A stretch of 5,531 bases of DNA from Verrucomicrobiota bacterium (GTDB taxonomy: Bacteria > Verrucomicrobiota > Verrucomicrobiia > Limisphaerales > UBA9464), in contig JAFLEG010000350.1 of NCBI GenBank assembly GCA_017302195.1, positions 1-5,531 of the forward strand. The letters are read 5' to 3'. How positions within the stretch are numbered: position 1 is the stretch's first letter; every line of letters starts with the position of its first letter. Positions 1-5,531 of this stretch are shown in pieces. Position numbers and translations under genes: made by a program. The notes under the pieces were generated by a model, which saw only the letters and a program-made list of their open reading frames with translations, did not search any database and was not told the DNA's origin.

Positions 1-829
1 CCAGGGACTGGGCATGCAGGTCGCCCAGTGCCGATGCCCCGGGGTCCAGCCGCGACAGTTCCTGCAGCGTACGACCCAGAGCTCCCAGCGTGACCAGGGC
101 TGATTCCTCGCCATCCCCAAGTGCCTGGCCCGCCCGGTCCGCCAGCTCCCGCAGCCGTGCCGCGTTGCCTGCCCGTCGGTACTCGGCCTCAAGGTCGGCC
201 TCGTCGGTCACCTCCAGCCGGGCCGATTCGATCTCCTGCACCTGAAAGCGCAGCAGGTCGAGCTGCTGGGCATAGGTCCGTTCATCCACCACCAGCGCCT
301 GCCTCGCCGTTTCGACAGCAGCCCGGCGCCGGACCAGGTCTCCGAAGGCCTCCACCCGCTCCTCCAGCCCACCGAAGGCATCCAGGATGGCGAGCTGCCG
401 CGCCGGCTGCAGGAGCGACTGGTGCTCGTGCGGTCCGTGCAGGTCCACCAGCCAGTCTCCCAGCGTGGCCAGACGGTCGAGGGTGGTGGGAGACCCGTTG
501 ATGAACTGCCGGTTGGCGCCGCCCGAGGTGAAGGTGCGCTTGAGCAGCAACTGTCCGGACTCCGCCGGCTCCAGCCCGTTCTCGGACAGGAAGGGTTCCA
601 GGGTGTCGCGGAGCCCGGGCACATCGAACACCGCCTCCACCGTGCAGGCCTCCGCGCCTGCGCGCAGCAGGGTGCGGTCGGCGCGCTGTCCGAGCACCAG
701 GTTCAGCGCCCCGAGGATCACCGACTTGCCGGCCCCCGTTTCCCCGCTGAGCACGTTGAGGCCCGCCTCAAACTCGACGGTGAGGTCCACAACGAGAGCC
801 AGATTCCGGATGCGCAACGTGGTGAGCAT
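1..829 (-). CDS. recN: DNA repair protein RecN, N-terminal 276 codons (3' end outside window)
   Basis: RecN is an SMC-like ATPase that acts on the nucleoid at DNA double-strand breaks during recombinational repair. The ATG at 829-827 opens with MLTTLRIRNLALV, the usual RecN start. A Walker A loop, GETGAGKS, lies at residues 29-36. It is followed by the RecN-type segment FTSGGANRQFING and the Q-loop region VDLHGPHEHQSLL near residues 128-140. From about residue 150 to the window edge the protein is charged and helical, containing LLRFQVQEIESARL, which matches the start of the RecN coiled coil. Family members are about 550-570 aa, so roughly half is present; the second half of the coiled coil, the signature motif and Walker B lie outside. 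The Q-loop reads HGPH where I expect HGQH. A GGGAAGG ribosome-binding site stands 10 nt upstream of the start. The gene diverges from the PhnP-like gene. Identification is firm; the frame is open to position 2. Confidence 0.95.
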   Translation of the reverse strand, partial: MLTTLRIRNLALVVDLTVEFEAGLNVLSGETGAGKSVILGALNLVLGQRADRTLLRAGAEACTVEAVFDVPGLRDTLEPFLSENGLEPAESGQLLLKRTFTSGGANRQFINGSPTTLDRLATLGDWLVDLHGPHEHQSLLQPARQLAILDAFGGLEERVEAFGDLVRRRAAVETARQALVVDERTYAQQLDLLRFQVQEIESARLEVTDEADLEAEYRRAGNAARLRELADRAGQALGDGEESALVTLGALGRTLQELSRLDPGASALGDLHAQSL

Positions 830-839
830 TGCCCGGCGA

Positions 840-846
840 CCTTCCC
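840..846 (-). promoter_or_regulatory. Likely ribosome-binding site of recN
   Basis: On the minus strand GGGAAGG lies 10 nt upstream of the ATG at 829. It is purine-rich and partly complementary to the 16S 3' end. The spacing is slightly long but workable, and it supports 829 as the recN start. Confidence 0.5.
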
Positions 847-900
847 GCGCCGGCCCCCAAAGCGGAAGGCGCAAAATTTTCACCGTTGAGACGGCCCCGC

Positions 901-924
901 GCGCCGGGTTCACTGCCCCGGCGC
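901..924 (+). repeat. Perfect 8-bp inverted repeat (stem-loop) ending at the start codon
   Basis: GCGCCGGG (901-908) and CCCGGCGC (917-924) are exact reverse complements separated by the 8-nt loop TTCACTGC. The all-GC stem ends on the base before the ATG at 925, so in mRNA it would cover the position where a Shine-Dalgarno sequence should be; none is visible there. It could be a translational control hairpin, an operator for a dimeric repressor, or a chance product of high GC content. Confidence 0.5.
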
Positions 925-1707
925 ATGGCCTTCTCGCTCCGCTTCCTCGGCACCGGCACCTCCCAGGGTGTGCCGGTGATCGGACGCGAGTATCCGCCCG
1001 AGTACCTGGCCAACCCACGCAACCACCGCCTCCGTCCCTCCGTGTACCTGGAGACCCCCGAGGCCCGGATCGTGGTGGACACCACCCCGGATTTCCGCAC
1101 CCAGATGCTCCGCGAGCGCCTGGGATTCCTGGACGCCGTCCTCATCACCCACGCCCATGCGGACCACATCATGGGGCTGGACGACTGCCGGCGGGTCTGC
1201 GACCTGCGGGGCGGTCCGCTGCCGATCTACGCCTCGGAGGAGACGCTCGACGCCCTCAGGCGCGTATTTGTCTATGCCTTCGACGGGCGACCAATCCCCC
1301 GCGGCTACTTTCATCCAGATCCGCGAATCATCACCGGACCCTTCACCCTCGGCGACCTGGAGATCACGCCGCTGTCCCTGCCCCACGGCCGGATCCAGAC
1401 CCTGGGATTCCTCTTCACCCAGCGCGGAGGTCCGCGGCTGGCGTATCTCAGCGACTGCAAGGAGGTGCCGGACGACGTGGTGCGTCTGCTGCGGGGCGTG
1501 GAGGTCGTGATTCTGGACGCCCTCCGGAAGCAGCCGCACTGGACCCACATGTGCCTCGACGAAGCCCTGACCGCCGCGCGGCGCATCGGCGCGGAACGCA
1601 CCTACTTCACCCACCTCACCCACGACTACGACCACGATGCCGACCAGGCGGAAATGCCGCCGGGCGTCACCCTGGCGTACGACGGACTCCACCTCGAGAT
1701 TTCATGA
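925..1707 (+). CDS. PhnP-like metallo-beta-lactamase-fold phosphodiesterase
   Basis: This 260-aa protein is a cytoplasmic metal-dependent hydrolase of the PhnP / phosphoribosyl cyclic phosphodiesterase group. The N-terminus, RFLGTGTSQGVPVIG (residues 6-20), matches the LTGTGGAQGVP start of PhnP as I recall it. Metal ligands are visible: THAHADH (His76, His78, Asp80, His81), LPHG (His154), LSDC (Asp177) and THLTH (His230). The C-terminus, PPGVTLAYDGLHLEI, also follows PhnP. The cysteine cluster (GCxCxxC) that forms the structural zinc site in E. coli PhnP is missing; the segment reads GREYPPEYLANP. The start at 925 is chosen because it aligns with the family N-terminus; an in-frame TTG at 829 would add 32 unrelated residues. 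There is no clear Shine-Dalgarno sequence. No phn genes are nearby, so a role in phosphonate breakdown is not supported and the substrate is unknown. Its stop overlaps the plsC start (ATGA). Confidence 0.9.
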   Translation: MAFSLRFLGTGTSQGVPVIGREYPPEYLANPRNHRLRPSVYLETPEARIVVDTTPDFRTQMLRERLGFLDAVLITHAHADHIMGLDDCRRVCDLRGGPLPIYASEETLDALRRVFVYAFDGRPIPRGYFHPDPRIITGPFTLGDLEITPLSLPHGRIQTLGFLFTQRGGPRLAYLSDCKEVPDDVVRLLRGVEVVILDALRKQPHWTHMCLDEALTAARRIGAERTYFTHLTHDYDHDADQAEMPPGVTLAYDGLHLEIS

Positions 1708-2390
1708 ATCCAGGTCCTCCCGTGCCGGAAGGCGGCTCGACCTTTTATTGGAACTGTTCCCGGCTGGTCCGGACCTTCGCCACCGCCTACTTCCAATGGC
1801 AGGTGATGCATCCGGAACGGGTGCCGGCGACGGGCCCCTTCATCCTGGCGGCCAATCACGTGTCGTACGGCGACCCGCCCCTGATCGGCGCCGCCATCTC
1901 CCGGGTGGTGTGCTACCTCGCCCGCCAGTCGCTCTTCAACAATCCGCGCTTTGCCCGCCTCATCCGGTCCCTGAACGCGGTTCCCGTGGACCGCGACGGC
2001 GGCGGACCCGGAGGCCTTCGCACGGTTCTGGGACTGCTCAACGAGGGACGGGGCCTGCTGCTGTTTCCCGAGGGAACGCGTTCCGAGGACGGACGCCTGC
2101 TCGAAGGCCGCAGCGGTATCGGCCTGGTGGTGCTCCGGTCCGGCACCCCGGTCGTTCCCGTGCGCACCTTCGGACTCGGCGAACTGTGGGGACGCGGCCG
2201 GACCTTCCCCCGCCCCGGCCGCGTGGTCATCAAGTTCGGTCACCCGTTGCGGTTTGAACGTCAGCACGCCGAACTGGCGACCGCCTCCCGACTGCGCACC
2301 AAGGAACTCTTTGACGAAGTCGCCGTCGAGGTGATGGACAGCATCGCCCGTCTGGAGCCCTGCCGCGACATCGCCCAGTGGCCGAAGTAA
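1704..2390 (+). CDS. plsC: 1-acyl-sn-glycerol-3-phosphate acyltransferase (PlsC-type)
   Basis: The 228-aa protein belongs to the PlsC/LPLAT family, which adds the second acyl chain to lysophosphatidic acid at the inner membrane to make phosphatidic acid. Motif I is NHVSYGD (residues 51-57), the catalytic H(X4)D pair being His52 and Asp57. VPVDRDG (93-99) corresponds to the second, glycerophosphate-binding region. Motif III is FPEGTRS (121-127) and motif IV is TPVVPV (148-153). The length is typical. No clear transmembrane helix is seen; the hydrophobic segment around residues 14-34 (FYWNCSRLVRTFATAYFQWQ) may associate with the membrane. The ATG at 1704 overlaps the preceding stop as ATGA, which fixes the start and implies translational coupling. 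A related acyltransferase with another acceptor cannot be excluded, since the family is broad. Confidence 0.9.
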   Translation: MNPGPPVPEGGSTFYWNCSRLVRTFATAYFQWQVMHPERVPATGPFILAANHVSYGDPPLIGAAISRVVCYLARQSLFNNPRFARLIRSLNAVPVDRDGGGPGGLRTVLGLLNEGRGLLLFPEGTRSEDGRLLEGRSGIGLVVLRSGTPVVPVRTFGLGELWGRGRTFPRPGRVVIKFGHPLRFERQHAELATASRLRTKELFDEVAVEVMDSIARLEPCRDIAQWPK

Positions 2391-2396
2391 CACGCC

Positions 2397-3836
2397 TCAC
2401 GCCAGGATCGGCCGGATCACCTCACCACGTACGTCGGTCAGCCGCATGTCGCGTCCGCCAAAGCGGTAGGTGAGCCGCTCGTGGTCCAATCCCAGCAGAT
2501 GCAGGATGGTCGCATGGAGGTCGTGCATCTCAAGCCGGTTGACCACCGCCTTGTAGCCCCAGTCATCGGTCTCCCCATAGGCCATGCCGCCCCGGACGCC
2601 GCCGCCGGCGAGCCAGACCGAGAATCCAAACTCGTTGTGGTCGCGGCCGTCGCTGCCCTGGGCAAACGGGGTGCGTCCAAATTCACCGGCCCAGACCACC
2701 AGCGTGTCCTCCAGCAGGCCCCGGGCCTTGAGATCAGCCAGCAAGCCGGCGATGGGCTGGTCAATGGCGCGGGCGTTGTCGCCGTGATTCTTGATCAGGC
2801 CGCCGTGGGCATCCCAGCGGTTGTAGCCGTCCACCATCGGGATGGTCAGCTCCACGAAGCGCACCCCCCGTTCCACCATCCGGCGCGCCAGCAGGCATTC
2901 CCGCGCATAGGTGCGGGTGTGCTCGTACGGGGCATCCATGCCGTACAGGCGCCGGGTGGCCTCCGACTCCCCCGACAGGTCCAGCAGGTCCGGAATGGCG
3001 CACTGCATCCGGGCCGCCAGCTCGTAGTTGGCAATGGCCGCCTCCAGCACGCCGGCGTTGCCGGACTCCTCCAGGCGCTGCCGGTTCAGCCGCTGCACCA
3101 GGCGCCGCTTGGTGTCCTGCAGGGACGCGCTGGATTCCGACGGCACCACGTTGGCCAGGGGCGTCCCCTTGGCGTGCAGGAGGGATCCCTGGTGGTTGGC
3201 CGGGAGAAACCCGCTGGCAAAATTGTCCATGCCGCCCGAGGGGATCTGTCCGCCGTTGAGCACCACGTAGCCCGGGAGGTCGGCGTTGAGGCTGCCCAGC
3301 CCGTACGAAACCCAGGCGCCGAGGCTCGGACGTCCCTGCAGGCCCGTACCGCTGTGCAGGAAATAATTGGCGCTGGTGTGCTCGGGAAAGTTGGAGGTCA
3401 TGGACCGCAGGACGCACAGGTCGTCCGCGTGCCGCGCCATGTGCGGGAAGAGATCGCTGATCCAGAGGCCGCTCTCGCCGTGCTGCTGGAAGTTCCACGG
3501 GGACTTCAGGACCTGCCCCACATTCTCAAACTGCGTCTTTTCGAGCTGGCCGATGGCCTTCCGCGGATCTTCCCCGTGGTGCTTCGCCAGCAGGGGCTTG
3601 TAGTCAAAGCTGTCCACCTGGGACACCGCGCCCTCCATGAAGAGGAACAGGACGCTTTTGGCCCTCGGCGCGGCATGGGCAGGCTTGGGTGCCAGTGCGT
3701 TCCCCGACGCCATCGCACGATCCCAGCCCAGGAGCGCTCCCATGGCGACGGCGCCGAATCCATTGGAAGCCCGTCGCAGCAAATCGCGGCGGCTGATGCG
3801 GGGATCAAGGAACAGTCTGGAAGAGGCGGAGGTCAC
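2397..3836 (-). CDS. DUF1501 domain protein with twin-arginine signal
   Basis: This 479-aa protein is a DUF1501 member, related to the alkaline phosphatase/sulfatase superfamily. No activity is established for the family. A Tat signal is clear: ISRRDLLRR with Arg16-Arg17, a hydrophobic stretch at about 25-37, then AHA near 53-55 as a possible cleavage site. It is therefore predicted to be exported folded. Family motifs follow in order: LFLFMEGAVSQVDSFDYKP (63-81), WDAHGG (341-346), WAGEFGRTPF (382-391) and GRDHNEFG (397-404); the Asp/His residues are candidate metal ligands. The first motif has EGAV where GGPS is more usual. The GTG start at 3836 is chosen because it overlaps the upstream stop (GTGA) and puts the Tat motif at the usual distance; an in-frame TTG at 3890 would add 18 residues inside the upstream gene. 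No good ribosome-binding site precedes the GTG, so translation probably depends on coupling. It is the expected partner of the DUF1553 gene. Confidence 0.93.
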   Translation of the reverse strand: MTSASSRLFLDPRISRRDLLRRASNGFGAVAMGALLGWDRAMASGNALAPKPAHAAPRAKSVLFLFMEGAVSQVDSFDYKPLLAKHHGEDPRKAIGQLEKTQFENVGQVLKSPWNFQQHGESGLWISDLFPHMARHADDLCVLRSMTSNFPEHTSANYFLHSGTGLQGRPSLGAWVSYGLGSLNADLPGYVVLNGGQIPSGGMDNFASGFLPANHQGSLLHAKGTPLANVVPSESSASLQDTKRRLVQRLNRQRLEESGNAGVLEAAIANYELAARMQCAIPDLLDLSGESEATRRLYGMDAPYEHTRTYARECLLARRMVERGVRFVELTIPMVDGYNRWDAHGGLIKNHGDNARAIDQPIAGLLADLKARGLLEDTLVVWAGEFGRTPFAQGSDGRDHNEFGFSVWLAGGGVRGGMAYGETDDWGYKAVVNRLEMHDLHATILHLLGLDHERLTYRFGGRDMRLTDVRGEVIRPILA

Positions 3837-4339
3837 ATCAGGTAAAGAAACTCGTTCGCGTTGAGCAGGGCGTGGCCCAGATCGGCCCAAACCGCCGCCG
3901 GATCTGTGCCGGCACCGCGGAGGGCCTCCAATTCGGCGAGGGTTTCCACGCAGGCTGACACTTCGGAGGGCGATGGCAGACGGCCATACCCCGACTCGAA
4001 CAGCCAGGCAATCCGGGCTGGGGCATCCGCCACGGGACGCTCCGCCAGCATCCGGTCCACCCAGACCCGCGCCTGCTGGTGGAACAGCGGATCATTCATC
4101 AGGGCCAGGGCCTGGCCGGGCACATTGGTGACATTGCGCCGCCCCACGGTGCTGAAGGGAGTCGGGGCATCGAAGGCCTGGAGGGTCGTCGGCAGAAAGT
4201 TGCGACGCACCGCCAGATACAGGCTGCGCCGGCCGTCGCCATCGAGCGGGCCGCTCTTGTCCGGACGTCCCCGCCCGACCGTGAACTCGGTCAGGTGGAC
4301 CGGTACCGGAGGACCGCCCAACGCGGGATTCAGCCGACC
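3833..4339 (-). other. Detached C-terminal fragment of DUF1553
   Basis: This stretch encodes 168 residues (GRLNPALGG to NEFLYLM) of normal DUF1553 C-terminus in the frame after the break. Conserved pieces are RRSLYLAVRRNFLPTTLQAFD, the segment VTNVPGQALALMNDPLFHQQA, and the closing ALLNANEFLYL that usually ends these proteins. The TTG at 4321 could in principle start a 162-aa product, but I see no convincing ribosome-binding site, so independent translation is doubtful. The sequence shows no further damage (no stops or second frameshift), which suggests the break is recent or is an assembly artefact. Its TGA at 3835-3833 overlaps the DUF1501 GTG. Confidence 0.7.
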
Positions 4340-4342
4340 GGA
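4338..4342 (-). other. Deletion junction (TCCGG) causing the DUF1553 frameshift
   Basis: On the minus strand the sequence reads TCC CTC CGG (Ser-Leu-Arg) in the incoming frame and TCC GGT CGG CTG (Ser-Gly-Arg-Leu) in the outgoing frame. Both family-like readings share TCCGG. If the ancestor had the usual Arg-x7-Gly spacing, the two TCCGG copies were 23 bp apart. Loss of one copy plus the intervening DNA gives exactly the observed frame change (23 is not a multiple of 3, and the shift matches). The lost sequence is inferred from the family pattern and is not seen here. Confidence 0.6.
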
Positions 4343-5531
4343 GGGATTCCGCCTCCAGGGGCCGGACCGGAATGCTGTGCCACCAGCGGTTTGCCGGATC
4401 GCGCTCCAGGGCCTCTGGATCGGCCGGCCGGCTGCCCATGGAGTAGGCCTGGGTCAGCACCAGGCGCTGCACCAACCGCTTCAGCGACCACCGATCCTCG
4501 CTCACAAAGCTCCAGGCGAGATGATCCAGCAGTTCCGGATGCGTGGGGGATTCACCAAGCGCCCCGAAGTTGTCCACGGTCGGCACCAACCCGCGGCCGA
4601 AGAGGTGATGCCAGACCCGGTTGACCAGCACGCGGGCGACGAGGGGATTCTCGGGCGCGGTCAGTTGGGCAGCGAGCTCAAGGCGCCCGCTGGTCGCCGT
4701 GGCCGCAATCGGCCGCGCATCGGCGAAAGCCGCCGGCAGGCTGCGGGGGGCGACCGGACCAGGCTTGGTGGGTTTGCCCCGGACCAGCACATGCTCATCC
4801 ACGCCGGTGCCGTCAAACCACGCCAGCGCCGTGGCGGAACTCCAGAGCACCTCGGCGGCAAGCGCGGCCTCCGTCCGGGCCCACTGCTCGCGGGCACTCC
4901 GATACGCGCCATCATCCGAAGCGCCCAGCAGCACCGGATGCTTGAGCAGCCAGTCCGCAGCGCGCAGCACCCCGGGTCCCGGCAACGGAACCTCCGCGCC
5001 GTGCGCCCGGGCCGTGAGCCAGTCCACAGCCTGCGCGACCAGGGCGGCGGCCCGGGCAGCCGCGTCGGTGGCGGAGACCGAAACTTCGGGCGCCACCCAA
5101 CCGCTCCAGGACGGGGCCTCCGCGCGCTCCTCCACCCGAAGGATCTCCAGCGGTGACTCACCATCCGGGCCAAACTCAATGTGGGTGCGATGGCCGGAAT
5201 AGGCGGCAAGGTCGTGGGTAACCCACCGGGGTTCGGCACTCCCGCCGGTGTCGAACTTTTGAGTAAGCACTCCATGGAGTGGCCCCTCGTTCATCAGGTG
5301 GGAATCCACCGAGGCATAGACCCGTCCCTTGCCGCGGACGAGATAATGCAGGCGCCCGCCCTCGAGCACGAACGAGGGCGTGCGGATCATCTGCCCCGCT
5401 CGCGCCGTGGCCCCCAGTCGGCCGGAGTCGTCCTCGTTGCCAGCCGAAAGCCGCAGTCCGTTCCAGAAGGGATCCCGCCGGGCGGCACCCCACAACGCCA
5501 CACCGGCGAGCGGCTCCGTCCCCGGCGCGCC

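Larger units (their letters stand above)
830..924. promoter_or_regulatory. Divergent intergenic region between recN and the PhnP-like gene
   Basis: This 95-bp spacer must hold the promoters for recN (leftward) and for the PhnP-like/plsC pair (rightward), unless they lie inside the genes. Its only A/T run is the palindromic AAAATTTT at 873-880, a reasonable place for promoter melting on either strand. On the plus strand TTGAGA (886-891) stands 17 bp before TTCACT (909-914), but the second box matches the -10 consensus at only 3 of 6 bases, so I do not call it a promoter. No LexA-type palindrome is evident, although recN is SOS-controlled in some bacteria. Confidence 0.45.
3833..5531 (-). pseudogene. 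DUF1553-family protein gene, C-terminal part, frameshifted (5' end outside window)
   Basis: These proteins (often cytochrome-like PSCyt1, DUF1549, an optional sugar-binding-like module, then DUF1553) are characteristic of PVC bacteria and usually adjoin DUF1501 genes; their function is unknown. The first frame is open from the right edge for 398 credible residues. Residues 46-54 (GQMIRTPSF) start a beta-sandwich-like module with RGKGRVYASVDSH and WVTHDLAAYSGHRTHIEF, to about residue 115. DUF1553 follows with NPLVARVLVNRVWHHLFGRG (295-314), ESPTHPELLDHLAW and PLEAESLR (391-398). The family pattern then resumes one frame over with SGRLNPALGGPP, RRSLYLAVRRN, QALALMNDP and ends NANEFLYLM. About eight joining residues (RDA..LAVSG-like) are missing, so this is a deletion and not a single-base slip. 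The original frame gains 81 foreign residues and stops at 4092. The DUF1549 part would lie beyond the right edge. Real mutation is likely, but an assembly error is possible. Confidence 0.85.

Noticed and set aside
121..501. Proline-rich 126-codon plus-strand open frame
   Set aside because: It is antisense to the recN coiled-coil region. Its Pro/Ala/Arg composition is typical of a GC-rich shadow frame.
886..914. Sigma-70 promoter TTGAGA-17-TTCACT for the PhnP-like gene
   Set aside because: The -10 box matches at only three of six bases and overlaps the hairpin loop. The match could easily be chance.
387..1703. The long plus-strand open frame continuing upstream of plsC
   Set aside because: It crosses recN and the PhnP-like gene out of frame. 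Only the part from the ATG at 1704 matches the acyltransferase family.
2481..3845. A 454-codon open frame on the plus strand opposite the DUF1501 gene
   Set aside because: It is a shadow of a GC-rich gene. The translation has no recognisable domain, and the opposite strand encodes a clear Tat-exported DUF1501 protein.
3837..3890. Upstream TTG start (3890) for the DUF1501 protein
   Set aside because: It would add 18 residues within the DUF1553 coding region and place the Tat motif unusually far in; the GTG at 3836 with its GTGA overlap fits better.
4320..4345. Programmed ribosomal frameshift in the DUF1553 gene
   Set aside because: There is no slippery heptamer, and conserved residues are missing at the junction. 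Frameshifting alone would not restore the family sequence.
3861..5156. A 431-codon plus-strand open frame opposite the DUF1553 gene
   Set aside because: It has low-complexity Arg/Pro/Gly-rich composition and no motifs, and it lies antisense to conserved DUF1553 sequence.

Overview
The window is GC-rich and coding from end to end. It most likely comes from a PVC-group bacterium (Verrucomicrobiota or Planctomycetota). The main reason is the adjacent DUF1553-type and DUF1501-type genes, a pairing that is abundant and expanded in that superphylum. Verrucomicrobiota is an inference; no 16S or other marker gene is present.

Layout. (1) Positions 1-829, minus strand: the first 276 codons of recN, a DNA double-strand-break repair ATPase, running off the left edge. 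(2) Positions 830-924: a 95-bp divergent intergenic region with a plausible recN ribosome-binding site and a perfect 8-bp GC hairpin that abuts the next start codon. (3) Positions 925-1707, plus strand: a PhnP-like metallo-beta-lactamase-fold phosphodiesterase. It is joined by an ATGA overlap to (4) positions 1704-2390, plus strand: a PlsC-type 1-acylglycerol-3-phosphate acyltransferase. (5) Positions 2397-3836, minus strand: a DUF1501 protein with a twin-arginine signal, convergent with plsC and only 6 bp from it. (6) Positions 3833-5531, minus strand: the C-terminal part of a large DUF1553-family protein (beta-sandwich-like module plus DUF1553), running off the right edge. It lies upstream of the DUF1501 gene and overlaps it by GTGA.

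The most notable observation is that the DUF1553 gene is broken. Two excellent family-like segments lie in different frames and meet at a 5-base TCCGG sequence (4338-4342). The roughly eight residues that normally join them are absent. This fits an in-gene deletion of about 23 bp between short repeats, which shifts the frame. It would leave a truncated product with 81 foreign residues. It would also stop translating ribosomes 256 nt before the DUF1501 start, which has no good ribosome-binding site of its own and appears to depend on coupling.

How the genes work together: recN, the PhnP-like gene and plsC are housekeeping-type functions (repair, phosphodiester hydrolysis, phospholipid synthesis). 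The DUF1553/DUF1501 pair is an exported accessory module of unknown biochemical function, often suspected to take part in polysaccharide use. I see no RNA genes, mobile elements, CRISPR arrays or intrinsic terminators, and no intergenic stretch longer than 95 bp.
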